Positions 9,281 to 18,000 of a stretch of 64,000 bases of DNA are shown here, piece by piece. Under the pieces are notes generated by a model, which ran no database searches, was not told the DNA's origin, and was given only the letters and a program-made list of their open reading frames with translations. Source of the DNA: CAVRCA01 sp963719345 (lineage in GTDB: Bacteria; Pseudomonadota; Alphaproteobacteria; Acetobacterales; Acetobacteraceae); the NCBI GenBank assembly GCA_963719345.1, contig CAVRCA010000002.1:1-64000 (forward strand), written 5' to 3'. Position numbers and translations under genes: made by a program. Position 1 is the first letter of the stretch. Each line of letters starts with the position of its first letter.

Positions 9281-9919
9281 TCATCGGGTCGACGCACGCT
9301 GGTAGGGCCGGCCGACGATCCGCAAGTGATCGCGGAAATGCGGGCGCATCCGTTCAGTCCAAGGCGTGTTCGCCGCGCGCTTCCATTCGGCGGACGCCTG
9401 AACGTCGGGCGAGGCGAGATGGTAGAGCGCGACGTAGCGTGGCGAGCCCTCGCGGGCGCGGAACCGTCGCGCCGCGAGCGTGCCCGGGACCGCGGCGAGC
9501 GCCGGGATGTGTTCGGTGTCGTACCACTCGTTGAACTCGGCGTCGTGCTCCGGCTCGACGCTCATCGCATTGATCAGAAGCCCGCCTGCTTGCGGAGGGG
9601 CATCGGCATCGCTTGCGGCAATCTGCTCCCCTTCAAACCGGATCAGTCGCGTGCAGCGTGCAAGCATGCGCTTCGACCAGACGGAAAGATTGTCGTACGC
9701 GATCGCGCAGTAGGCTTCGCTCCGCAGGACGTCGAGGCTGTCGAGTTCATACGTCGCCACGGCCCGCTGCGGATTTGCCGCGTCGATCCATCGGTTGCAG
9801 GCACGAAACCCCGATATGCGCTGGCGCTCGGGAAGGTGTTCCAGATCGTACCAGTCGTGGAACTCGTCGGCGGCGGCGTTGGAATAATCGAAAGCCGCGA
9901 TCAGGATGCCTCTGGCCAT
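9281..9919 (-). CDS. Tandem EthD-like (dimeric alpha-beta barrel) protein
   Basis: A 212-residue cytoplasmic protein built from two copies of an EthD/DUF4286-like ferredoxin-fold domain. The halves share a signature: EFHDWYDLEHLPER at about residues 18-31 and EFNEWYDTEHIPAL at about 127-140, each followed by a F/RRFRA-type strand. Single-domain relatives form dimers around a substrate pocket; here the dimer is covalent. EthD-like proteins accompany oxidative catabolism (ether or polyketide oxidation), which matches the adjacent luciferase-like monooxygenase downstream. ATG at 9919 follows GGGGAAACC. Biochemical role unknown. Confidence 0.75.
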   Translation of the reverse strand: MARGILIAAFDYSNAAADEFHDWYDLEHLPERQRISGFRACNRWIDAANPQRAVATYELDSLDVLRSEAYCAIAYDNLSVWSKRMLARCTRLIRFEGEQIAASDADAPPQAGGLLINAMSVEPEHDAEFNEWYDTEHIPALAAVPGTLAARRFRAREGSPRYVALYHLASPDVQASAEWKRAANTPWTERMRPHFRDHLRIVGRPYQRASTR

Positions 9920-10031
9920 TTCTTGGTTTCCCCTCGATAGATCCCATCATCGCGCAGCATCGCTCGCCCCGCCAGTCCGTCGCAGGGCGGCAAGCAGCCC
10001 ACTGTGCTAGGCATGTCTGCGGAGGATTTTG

Positions 10032-10494
10032 ATGCGCAAACCGGAGTTCTGGCTGGAGCGCAGGAGCCCGGCTCGCAGGAGCCTGGGGCGCGACCGTCCG
10101 GCTCCGGCTGGCGGCTTGCATCCTGGCGGCGCTATCGGGCGGCGCGATGGCGGCCGTCCCGGAGGGGATCTGGACCGTCGGCGACAGGGTGGCGGTCCGT
10201 ATCTTCGATTGCAGCGGCGATCTGTGCGGTCAGGTGATCTGGTTGCAGAACCCGGCCCTGCGAACGCCCGCAATCTGCGGGCGGACCATCATCTGGGGAT
10301 TGCGGTCAAGTGGCCCGGAACAATGGTCCGGCGGGTGGTTCTTCGACCCGGAAAACGGCAGCACCTACAATGTGTCGGCTCGCCTGACGCAGGCGGACGT
10401 GATTGCGGCCGACATCTATCGCGGCCTGCCGATCCTTGGACGACACGAGACCCTGCGACGGATTTCGCTAGAAGCCCTGACCAGCCGTTGCTGA
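10032..10494 (+). CDS. DUF2147 secreted protein (apparent frameshift in leader)
   Basis: Small exported protein of the DUF2147 family. The recognisable domain (PEGIWTVGDRVAVRIFDC, DLCGQVIWLQNPA, FDPENGSTYNVSARL) runs in the frame of 10147-10494. That ATG sits inside a hydrophobic run reading LRLAACILAALSGGAMA, clearly a signal peptide whose start lies upstream. The nearest sensible start is ATG at 10032, with GGAGGA 5 nt before it, giving MRKPEFWLERRSPARRSLG, but it is one base out of frame. A single-base insertion between 10032 and about 10105 would restore it; the stretch holds a near-duplicate GCAGGAGCC that invites such an error. Function of the family is unknown. Confidence 0.65.
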
Positions 10495-10497
10495 CGG

Positions 10498-11220
10498 TCA
10501 CAATGGTTGGCGCGAGATGGTCACCCCGTCGGTCTCGCTGAAGCGGACCAGGTTGATCGTCCTCGCCAGTTCCGGAGAGCCCGAATAGTAGGCCGGCACG
10601 ATCCCGTCGCCGACCGCGGCGGCCCGGTCCCAATGACCAAGCGCCAGATAATCGGCCTCGGTGGTCAAGATCTCGTCCTCGCTGAACAGCCAGGAGGGGC
10701 GGAGCGGGGTCGCTCGATCGCGCCGCCATTCGAAATGGCCGTGCGCCATCGCGACCTGCCACCGTGCCGCCCGGGGCCGCGGCCCGCGCAACGGCACCAT
10801 GTTCTCGTAGTCGAGATGGGCGTGTCCCCACACTTCGACCTGCCGTTCCGGGAAGACGACCGCCTCGGCGTGGGTCAGACCGAGGATGCTCACCCCGGGC
10901 ACGTCGCCGAGGCGACCGCGGTGGTAGACGCTGCCCGCCACCACCGGATCATGGTTGCCCGGAAGGATGACGACGGGCATTGCCGCCCCGGCGAGCATGT
11001 CGGCGACACGCGCCAATGTGCCGGCGCTGACCCGATTGTTGTCGAACACGTCGCCCGCCAGCAGCAGGATATGCGCTCCGTCGCGCCGGGCCGCTTCCAG
11101 CACGAAACGCAACCCGGCGGTGCCGTCGCCACCATAGACGCGGGCGGTGAAGTCCTCGTCGATGTGGAGATCGGAACTGTGGGCGAGCAGGACCGGAGCG
11201 GGCTCGGCGGTCAGCGACAC
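10498..11220 (-). CDS. Calcineurin-like metallophosphoesterase
   Basis: Two-metal phosphoesterase, 240 residues, cytoplasmic. The metallophosphoesterase signature is complete: SDLHID near residue 16, LLAGDVFDNN, ILPGNHDPV, MAHGHFEW and ALGHWDRA. The order and spacing resemble the nuclease domain of SbcD/Mre11-like exonucleases and YfcE-like phosphodiesterases, but no SbcC partner is present, so it is probably a stand-alone phosphoesterase. The start is GTG at 11220. It is downstream of the basic coiled-coil gene (40-nt gap, same strand) and converges with the DUF2147 gene (3 nt apart). Confidence 0.82.
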   Translation of the reverse strand: MSLTAEPAPVLLAHSSDLHIDEDFTARVYGGDGTAGLRFVLEAARRDGAHILLLAGDVFDNNRVSAGTLARVADMLAGAAMPVVILPGNHDPVVAGSVYHRGRLGDVPGVSILGLTHAEAVVFPERQVEVWGHAHLDYENMVPLRGPRPRAARWQVAMAHGHFEWRRDRATPLRPSWLFSEDEILTTEADYLALGHWDRAAAVGDGIVPAYYSGSPELARTINLVRFSETDGVTISRQPL

Positions 11221-11259
11221 GACGATCTCTCGCGCGGAGGGAGAGCCAATCCGGCTGGC

Positions 11260-11766
11260 CTACTCCGAGCCGAGTTCCTCAAGCCGTTCCTTGACCCGTT
11301 CGTCTTCCTCGCCCAGCGGCTCGGGCGTCTCTACGGCGACACCGGGCGGCACGGCGTCGCCGGGATCGCGCTCGGGACGGTCGGCGTCCGCGTGGGCGTC
11401 CGCGCGCCGCCGCCGCCGAGGCTTGGGCGCATCCGAATCGGGCTTGGGTGCGGACTTGCGTTCGAGCCGGCGCAATTCCTGTTCAAGGCTCGCAACCTGC
11501 TCGTCGCTTTCACGGGCAGCGCGGGTCAGCTCCCGGTTCTTGGCGCGCAGATTCGAATTGGCCCGCTCGAGTTTGCCGACCCGCGCTTGCAATTCGTCCT
11601 TGGTCATTTTCGGCGACCCGGTATTGCCGCGGACCGCTGCGGGGCGAGCGCTGGATCGCGCCTTGGACGCCGGACCGGAGGCGGCCTTTGCATTGCTCCG
11701 TGCCGGAGCCGATCGGGTCGATAGGCTCGGCTTCCTTCCCGGAGTTCTCGTTGTGGTGCGTGCCAT
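11260..11766 (-). CDS. Basic, low-complexity coiled-coil protein of unknown function
   Basis: 168 residues in three parts. Residues 1-50 are Ser/Ala/Arg/Lys-rich and look disordered (histone-tail-like). Residues about 53-100 form one heptad-type coiled coil (MTKDELQARVGKLERANSNL, then LRAKNRELTRAARESDEQ). The tail is alternately basic (KPRRRRRA) and acidic (EPLGEEDERVKERLEE). No signal peptide or membrane segment. A nucleic-acid or nucleoid-associated scaffold is a guess from composition only. It is probably cotranscribed with the metallophosphoesterase. ATG at 11766 marks where the basic N-terminus begins; the open frame extends upstream without a better start. Confidence 0.6.
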   Translation of the reverse strand: MARTTTRTPGRKPSLSTRSAPARSNAKAASGPASKARSSARPAAVRGNTGSPKMTKDELQARVGKLERANSNLRAKNRELTRAARESDEQVASLEQELRRLERKSAPKPDSDAPKPRRRRRADAHADADRPERDPGDAVPPGVAVETPEPLGEEDERVKERLEELGSE

Positions 11767-11837
11767 ACTGGACTCTCTCCCAAATTGTACGTCGCGGCGT
11801 CGGGCCTGGAGGCTCGACCCCGTGTTGCTGTCCCAAC

Positions 11838-13878
11838 CTATGCGGCCGAAACCTCGACCTCGGTATCGTTGAAGCAGGCGCCGCCGGCCAGATCCGCTCG
11901 GATGTCGGCCGAGACCAGTGCCGAGATCGTCTGGCCGGTGGAACTGGTGGCCAGCCAGGCGCCCTTCTCGCTTGCCACGACGCCGCAACGGACGGCGTCC
12001 GTGACCGCGAGCGGCATCACAACGCTGCCGAGACCGTTCCAGATCCGCACTTCGGCGCCGGTCGCGAGACCGCGATCCCGTGCATCCCGAGGATGCATCA
12101 TCAGACGGGGCGGCTGCATGGACGCCGCCTGATCGCCGAGCGTGGACGATATGCGCCGGTCGGAGGCCGGTGAAATCAGTTTCAGCGGGTGGATCTTGTT
12201 GTCGGATCGCCAGCGCGGCAGCAGCGCCTCCTCACCCCAGCGATGGGCCAGCGTCTCCGATCGCAGCTCGATCCTGCCCGACGGCGTCGCCGGAAAGACG
12301 TTTTCGAACAGTACCATCGGAGCGCCATCGGCACCGGTCATCGGCACCGCCCGGTCCGTCGGGATGCGGCTCGGCGCCACGCCGCCAAGACGGGCGTCCG
12401 AAGGATCGATCGCGTCGTCCATCAGCTCCGCATCGCTGGCAGCGAGGCACGGGTCCGTAAACCCGAACGAGGCCGCCAGGCGACGGAAAATCTCGGTGTT
12501 GGGCAGCGACTCGCCCAAGCGGTTGGATCGCCGGCTCGGCCCGTTGCAGCCAGTGATGGCCATAGGCCGGATACAGATCGGGATACTCGAAATGAGTCGC
12601 CGCCGGGAGCACGACGTCGCAGTAGTCCATGCTCTCGGTCATCGCGACATCGATGCCGACCGTGAACACGTCCTCGCGGGCCAGCCCTCGCCGCATCCGG
12701 TTCTGGTCGGGGTGTACGACGAGCGGATTGTGGTTGTAGATGAACAGGGCGCGAAGCGGCGGCTCCGCCTCGTCGTCGGCAAGCAGGCGGCCGACATCGA
12801 CGAGATCGATCGTGCGCACCCCGGGCGGCGCGAGGTCAGGCCGTTGCAGTTTCGCCATGGTCTTGGGAAAAGCGTTGCCGGCCCCGAGTACGATCCCACT
12901 GCGCCCACCCAGCTTGCCGAGCAGCGCCGGCAGCGCGATGGCGCCGCGGATGCCGCTGCCGCCATTGCGGCCTCGTTCCATCCCGTTGCCTGGAGCCAGG
13001 ACGAGCGACTCGCTCCCGGCCAGCATCTCGGCGAAGCGGAGGATCTGCGCTTCGGTCAGGCCACAGGTTTCAGCGGCGCGAGCGGCCGGCCATTTCCGGG
13101 CCTGAGCCATGTAGTCCTCGGCCCCAAGGACGTTTGCCGTGATGAACGCCGCGTCGAACGCGCCCATGCGCTCCAACTCGGCCGCGACCGACCAAGCCAG
13201 CACGATGTCGGTTCCCGGTCTCGGGGCGAGATGCAGGTCCGCCTGCGCCGCGATCTTGGTGCGCAACGGATCGACCACCACGAGCTTGCCGCCGTGACGC
13301 ATCGAGCGGCGGATCCGTCGCACGATATGCAGGTTCGCGACCGTCGCGTTGTTGCCCCAGACCACGTTGAGTTTGGCGTGCTCGGCCATTTCAGGCGGGC
13401 AACCCGGCACCGCACCATAGGTTCCGGCCCACGCCTCGCTGCGCACGCCGCCGCACAGCGACCGGCGATAGAGCTGGGTGGCCCCGAGCCGGTTGAAGAA
13501 CCGCATCGACATGCTGTCGCCAGCCAGGAATCCGTGGGGGCCTGCGTAGTTGAACGGCATCACCGCCTGCGCGCCCCAGCGATCGATCACCTCGCCGACG
13601 CGCTGGCAGATCGTTTCCAGGGCCGCTTCCCACGACATGCGCTCGAACCGGCCGGAGCCTTTCGGCCCGACGCGGCGCAGCGGATGGAGCAGCCGCTGCG
13701 GGCCGTGGACGAAAGCCGCCATGTCCTGAGCGACCTTGTTGCAGATGACCCCATCGGTGAACGGCGCCGAGTTCGATCCGCGCACCTTGCCGATCCGCCC
13801 GTCCTCCACGGTCACGGTCAGGCTGCAGGTGTCCGGGCAGTCGAACGCGCAGACTCCTGGATGTTCTTCAAGTGTCAA
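11838..13878 (-). CDS. Molybdopterin oxidoreductase, formate-dehydrogenase-like, single subunit (one apparent frameshift)
   Basis: MopB-superfamily enzyme with an N-terminal 4Fe-4S cluster (Cys10, Cys14, Cys18, Cys46: CX3CX3CX27C), the molybdenum-site region SLCGGVRSEAW, and a C-terminal molydopterin-binding domain (MQPPRLMMHPRDARDRGL). The first 455 or so residues read in one frame and the C-terminal 220 in another. Removing one G from the GGG at 12514-12516 (minus strand) fuses them as QPLGESLPNTEIF, about 680 residues, a normal family length. No iron-sulfur or membrane-anchor subunit genes flank it, so it may act with soluble carriers. Substrate unknown. Confidence 0.82.
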
Positions 13879-13968
13879 AAGCGATCTCCCGCTCGATACG
13901 AGGCTAACGTATCAACTCCGGCAAGCCTAATCGAGCGGCAGGGTAGATAATAGAGCGAGCCGCGCACC

Positions 13969-14006
13969 GGGCGCGCCCAAGTTCACTGGATGAGCAGGGC
14001 GCGCCC
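13969..14006. repeat. Paired 10-bp palindromes
   Basis: GGGCGCGCCC occurs twice (13969-13978 and 13997-14006), 18 nt apart. Each is self-complementary, and the pair can form one longer hairpin. It lies just past the stop of the small ORF at 14020-14187 and may serve as its terminator. Confidence 0.4.
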
Positions 14007-14019
14007 GCGGCAAGTCACA

Positions 14020-14187
14020 TCAGGTGCGGGGCATTTCCGTCGCGGGCGTCTTCGAGAACATGCCGAGAAGGCGGTTCTTGAGGCGCCCTCCGAAGCGGGC
14101 AGCAGTCCGACGAAGTTCCCGGTAGATCTGCTGACGGCCTTCCTGCGCAAGCAGCATGGCGTTGCCGAAGTCTTCGAATGCGTCCAT
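14020..14187 (-). CDS. Small conserved-looking protein, 55 residues
   Basis: Reads MDAFEDFGNAMLLAQEGRQQ and ends LLGMFSKTPATEMPRT. An acidic start, a central amphipathic basic helix (RELRRTAARFGGRLKNRLLG) and a short tail; no signal peptide. ATG at 14187 has GGAGGG about 11 nt upstream, and the stop is followed by a palindrome pair. It is monocistronic between the molybdopterin oxidoreductase and EI genes. The balanced composition makes it more convincing than overlapping reading frames in the same stretch. It resembles small DUF1127-like or phasin-like helical proteins only in style; no function is assigned. Confidence 0.55.
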   Translation of the reverse strand: MDAFEDFGNAMLLAQEGRQQIYRELRRTAARFGGRLKNRLLGMFSKTPATEMPRT

Positions 14188-14333
14188 CTGTCGTCATCCC
14201 TCCAAATCATTGCCCATTGCGGGCAGGAGGACGTTTCCCGGCTTATGCTGCAATGCAATATAGGCGTCCGCAGGCGACCTGCAACCACGCCAGGAAATGG
14301 ATGCGGGTTCGCGAGCTGAAAAGCGCTCCGGGC

Positions 14334-16214
14334 TCAGCCGCTTCCAGGCTGGCCGAAGCCGAGGACCATCTCGCGGATGGCGACGGAGTTGGATTGGTCC
14401 ATCACGTGGCGGGCGAAGCGGGCGCAGGTGTCGATCGAGACCGTGCGAACGGCCTGCTTGACCCGCGGTATTGCGCCCGCATTCATGCTGAAGCTGCGCA
14501 GCCCGAGCCCAAGCAGCAGCGGGGTCAAGCGCGGATTTGCCGCGATTTCGCCGCAGACCGAGACCGGCATCCGCATCCGCAATGCCGCCTCGGTGGCAAA
14601 CTGCACCAGGCGCAGGACGGCGGGGTGCAGCGGGTCGTAGAGCTCCGCGAGCTCGGTTTCGCCGCGATCCACGGCAAGGGTGTACGAGGTGAGGTCATTG
14701 GTGCCGATCGCGAAGAAGTCCGCCTCGAGGGCGAGCGCGTCGGCCGCCAGGGCGGCCCCGGGTGTTTCGATCATGATGCCGAGCGGCGGCAGCTTGTCAG
14801 GGAGAGCCACCCCGCGTCGGCGGAGCCGCCGCGCGACCCGCTCGAAGACGGCGCGCGCCTGACGCACCTCGGCCACGTTGGTGACCATCGGCAGCATCAC
14901 CCGGGTCGGCCCGGAGGCGGCCGCTCTCAGGATCGCGGCCAACTGCGTCTCGAACAGCTCGCTTTTGCGCAGCAGCAGGCGAATTCCGCGCAAGCCCAGC
15001 GCCGGATTCGGGTCGGCCGCCTCGGGCACGAACCCGGCGCTCGATAGGGCGTCGATCTCCTTTTCGCCGCCCCAGTCGAGCACCCGGATGGTAACGGGAT
15101 CGCCACCCATCGCCTCGATCACGGCGCGATAGCTCTCCGCCTGCGTCGCCTCGTCGGGCACGGTCTCGCGGTTCATGAACAGGAACTCGGTTCGCAGCAG
15201 ACCGATGCCTTGCGCGCCCGACTGGGCGATCAGCGGCAGCTCCAGCGGCAGCTCCAGATTGGCCTGCAGCTCCACAAGCTTGCCATCCAGGGTGACGGCC
15301 GGCAGCCGGCGCAGGCGTCCGAACCGCTGCCGTTCGCGGGCGAACGCCGTCACCGCGCGCCGCGCGGCGGCGACCCGCGCCGGCGACGGGTTGAGCGTGA
15401 CCGTCCCCGCGCTGCCGTCCACCACCGCGACATCTCCCGGCTGGATGGCGTGGGCAAGCCCGACCGCGCCAAGCACGGCAGGAACGCCGAGCGCCCGCAG
15501 CATCACCGCGGTATGGCCTTCGGCGCCGCCCTCCTCGGTCGCCACTCCGGCCAGCCGCGACGGATCGAGCAGGGCGGCATCGGCGGGGCGAAGGGCCTCG
15601 CTCACCAGGACCGCACCCTCGGGCAGACCGGCAAAGCTGCGGAACGGCTGGCGGGTCAGGTTGCGCACCAGCCGGCGGGCGATCTCGCGAACCTCCTCGG
15701 CGCGCCGCTCGATGCTGCCCCGCTCGTCCTCCGTCGTTCCGGGCAGCATCTGGCGCAAGATGGCGCCCGCGATCGCTTCGCTCTCCTCGAACACGGCGCT
15801 TTCCGCCGAGAGCAGGGCATCGGCGATCCGCTGGCGGGCGCCGCGCACCAGGCGCGACTTGCCCAACATGCGCAGATAGGCATCGAGCAAGGGCGCGATC
15901 TCGGCCTGGCTCTCCTCGGGCAGCACCGCCAAGCGGCCACGCAATTTGCCGAGCTGCCGGCGCGATTGGACGATGGCCGCCTCGAACCGCGCCTGTTCGG
16001 CCTGAACATCCTCCGGGGCGACCGCGTGACGGATGATCTCGGTCACCGGCTCGCTGGTCCCGAACACCGGGCCGATGGCCACGCCGGCGGACACCGGGAT
16101 GCCGGCAAACACCTGTTCACGGCCGGTCGGGCAGGGGTCGGGCAGCGGCAACATTCGCTTGTGTTGCGGCGGGGGAGGCGCGGGCAGAGGGCGCGGCGGC
16201 TCAGTCCTGCTCAT
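14334..16214 (-). CDS. ptsP: Phosphotransferase system enzyme I (PEP-protein phosphotransferase)
   Basis: Transfers phosphate from PEP to HPr. The domain order is complete: N-terminal FAGIPVSAGVAIGPVFG, phosphohistidine domain with EGGAEGHTAVMLRALGVPA (active-site His), and the C-terminal PEP-binding barrel (GLLRTEFLFMNRE, MIETPGAALAADAL, FFAIGTNDLTSYTLAVDR, VSVCGEIA). There is no N-terminal GAF domain, so it is EI-like rather than full PtsP. ATG at 16214 overlaps the HPr stop by 14 nt and gives 626 residues with a Pro-rich lead; ATG at 16154 (606 residues) is an alternative. Last gene of hprK-rapZ-EIIA-ptsH-EI. Without any EIIB/EIIC the chain is regulatory. Confidence 0.9.
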   Translation of the reverse strand: MSRTEPPRPLPAPPPPQHKRMLPLPDPCPTGREQVFAGIPVSAGVAIGPVFGTSEPVTEIIRHAVAPEDVQAEQARFEAAIVQSRRQLGKLRGRLAVLPEESQAEIAPLLDAYLRMLGKSRLVRGARQRIADALLSAESAVFEESEAIAGAILRQMLPGTTEDERGSIERRAEEVREIARRLVRNLTRQPFRSFAGLPEGAVLVSEALRPADAALLDPSRLAGVATEEGGAEGHTAVMLRALGVPAVLGAVGLAHAIQPGDVAVVDGSAGTVTLNPSPARVAAARRAVTAFARERQRFGRLRRLPAVTLDGKLVELQANLELPLELPLIAQSGAQGIGLLRTEFLFMNRETVPDEATQAESYRAVIEAMGGDPVTIRVLDWGGEKEIDALSSAGFVPEAADPNPALGLRGIRLLLRKSELFETQLAAILRAAASGPTRVMLPMVTNVAEVRQARAVFERVARRLRRRGVALPDKLPPLGIMIETPGAALAADALALEADFFAIGTNDLTSYTLAVDRGETELAELYDPLHPAVLRLVQFATEAALRMRMPVSVCGEIAANPRLTPLLLGLGLRSFSMNAGAIPRVKQAVRTVSIDTCARFARHVMDQSNSVAIREMVLGFGQPGSG

Positions 16215-16512
16215 TGAAGCCGCACTCGACGAGCGCGACGAGCGCCTCGAGCGCCTCCTTGGCATCCCAGCCTTCGGCCCGCAGCTCGATCTCGGCCCCC
16301 TTGCCGGCGCCCAGCATCATCAAGCCCATGATCGAGCGGGCGGAAACGCTCTGGCCGTCCTTGATCACGTCGACGGCGGCGCCGAACCGCTCGGCGAGGG
16401 TGACGAACTTGGCTGCCGCCCGGGCGTGCAGCCCCCGCCGATTGGGCACGACGAGAACTCGGCTGAGAACCGGGGCAGGCGGATCGGCATCGCTGCTGCC
16501 GACCGCGCTCAT
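16201..16512 (-). CDS. ptsH: Phosphocarrier protein HPr
   Basis: 103-residue phosphocarrier. The PEP-dependent site is His29 in PNRRGLHARAAAKF and the HprK target is Ser60 in SARSIMGLMML, exactly 31 residues apart as in classical HPr (His15/Ser46). A 14-residue flexible N-terminal extension is typical of alphaproteobacteria. ATG at 16512 overlaps the EIIA stop (ATGA). It should be phosphorylated by EI on His and by the HprK encoded at the head of the operon on Ser. Confidence 0.93.
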   Translation of the reverse strand: MSAVGSSDADPPAPVLSRVLVVPNRRGLHARAAAKFVTLAERFGAAVDVIKDGQSVSARSIMGLMMLGAGKGAEIELRAEGWDAKEALEALVALVECGFNEQD

Positions 16513-16961
16513 CCGCCGCAGCGTCCGTTCCCGTTCACCTTGCAGGGGTCGACCTTGCAAGGCGTGCCGTGAAGGACGTGCGAGGCGGCGGCGATGTATT
16601 TGCGTCCGGCCTCCTGCGCCCGGTCGACCGCGCTCGCGAGCGGCTGGCTCGACCGCACCTTGGCCAGCTTGACCAGCATGGGAAGGTTCACGCCGGCAAT
16701 GACCTCCACCCCCTTCCGGTCCATCAGCGAGATGGCGAGGTTGCTCGGCGTGCCGCCGAACATGTCGGTCAGGAGGACGACCCCATCCCCGGTGTCGCAC
16801 CGCTCGATGCAGCGCTCGATATCCGCCCGCCTGCCGTCCATGTCGTCTTCCGGGCCGATGCAGACAGTGTCGACGTTGCGTTGCGAGCCGACGACGTGCT
16901 CGAGCGCGGAGCGAAGTTCCTCCGCGAGGCGACCGTGGGTCACCAAAACCATGCCGATCAT
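16509..16961 (-). CDS. PTS EIIA component, mannose family
   Basis: 150-residue EIIA-Man-type domain with phosphorylatable His9 in MVLVTHGRLAEEL, and LLTDMFGGTPSNLAISLM, a family hallmark. ATG at 16961 is 55 nt below the rapZ stop. The C-terminal 30 residues are Cys/Lys-rich and unusual (GTPCKVDPCKVNGNGRCGG, with two CKV repeats). No EIIB/C/D genes follow, so it is a regulatory acceptor of phosphate from HPr; in related bacteria such a protein controls carbon storage or sensor kinases. That role is inference. Confidence 0.9.
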   Translation of the reverse strand: MIGMVLVTHGRLAEELRSALEHVVGSQRNVDTVCIGPEDDMDGRRADIERCIERCDTGDGVVLLTDMFGGTPSNLAISLMDRKGVEVIAGVNLPMLVKLAKVRSSQPLASAVDRAQEAGRKYIAAASHVLHGTPCKVDPCKVNGNGRCGG

Positions 16962-17016
16962 CGCGTGCTCGTCGGCGATCCCAAGCGGTAGCCGCCCTCG
17001 TTGGCCATGATACCCG

Positions 17017-18000
17017 TCAGGCCTCCTGCGCCCGATGGAGCGACTGGCTTTCGCCATCGCCGACTATTTCCTTCTCCGCCCCGTTCCGGGGGGCATCGGA
17101 GACGTTCGAACCCGCGACGCCGGACGCGCCGTCGCGGGCCAACTCCCGGTGAGTCACATTGACCCTCCAACCGGCGACCCGCAAATGCCGCGACAGCTTG
17201 TCCACAAGGTGGACGGAGCGATGCCGTCCACCGGTGCACCCGATCGCGACCGTGGAGTACTTCTTGCCCTCCTGGACGAACCTCGGCAAGAGCATCGCCA
17301 GCAAGCGCGTGATCGTGCCGAAGAATGCCGCAAAATCCGGGTCGGCCTCGACGTAGGCTCCCACCGCGGGGTGAAGACCCGTCCATGGCCGCAATATGGG
17401 ATCGTAGTGGGGATTTCTCAAAAACCGTGCGTCGAATACGAGATCCGCTTCGCGGGGCAGACCAGCGGGAAACGCAAAGGAGATCAGCGAGACACTGAGT
17501 TCGGCTTGCCCCTCGACCGCACTGCCGCTGCCGAAGAAGCGCTCGACGGTGCCACGCAGGGCTCCGGGGGCGAGATGCGAGGTGTCCAGCAGGAGGTCGG
17601 CCGCTTCGCGCAGTTCGGCGGTAAGCCGTTCCTCTACATGGATGCCATCGCTGACCCGGCCTCGCGGCGCCAGGGGGTGACGTCGCCGGGTCTCGGTATA
17701 GCGCCGGAGCAGCACCTCCTCGTCGGCCCAGGCGTAGACCAGTTCGGGCCGCCGCCCCAGTTGGCGTAGCCGGGTCATCATGTCGAGCACCTCGCCCGCG
17801 TCGAACTCGGCGCTGCGGGCGTGGATGCCGATGGCCAAGGGACCGCAGCTCTCGCGCGCCAGCGCCTCGGCCATCGCGAGCGGCGGGTTGTCGACCACCT
17901 CGAAACCGAGATCCTCCAAGGCATGCAGGACGGATAGCTTACCGCCCCCCGAAAGCCCGGTCACCAGAACCATCCGCGGCGTCTCGGCGGCAACGATCAT
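17017..18000 (-). CDS. rapZ: RapZ/YvcJ-family nucleotide-binding protein
   Basis: 327 residues: N-terminal P-loop NTPase and C-terminal RapZ domain with GCTGGRHRSVHLVD. In enterobacteria RapZ is an RNA adaptor tuning GlmS through small RNAs; in other groups it binds UDP-GlcNAc or has GTPase activity. Its position between hprK and the EIIA gene is the standard alphaproteobacterial order. ATG at 18000 overlaps the hprK stop (ATGA). Oddity: the Walker A reads GLSGGGKLS, with Leu where GK[S/T] is expected, although a Ser follows directly. The C-terminus carries about 30 extra polar residues. Confidence 0.9.
   Translation of the reverse strand: MIVAAETPRMVLVTGLSGGGKLSVLHALEDLGFEVVDNPPLAMAEALARESCGPLAIGIHARSAEFDAGEVLDMMTRLRQLGRRPELVYAWADEEVLLRRYTETRRRHPLAPRGRVSDGIHVEERLTAELREAADLLLDTSHLAPGALRGTVERFFGSGSAVEGQAELSVSLISFAFPAGLPREADLVFDARFLRNPHYDPILRPWTGLHPAVGAYVEADPDFAAFFGTITRLLAMLLPRFVQEGKKYSTVAIGCTGGRHRSVHLVDKLSRHLRVAGWRVNVTHRELARDGASGVAGSNVSDAPRNGAEKEIVGDGESQSLHRAQEA

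Noticed and set aside
10029..10541. 170-residue frame starting at the good Shine-Dalgarno of the DUF2147 gene
   Set aside because: Only its first 20 or so codons are plausible; after that the DUF2147 domain is in the neighbouring frame.
12142..13950. 602-residue plus-strand open frame
   Set aside because: Antisense to the molybdopterin oxidoreductase; it has no recognisable motifs and a composition typical of reverse frames.
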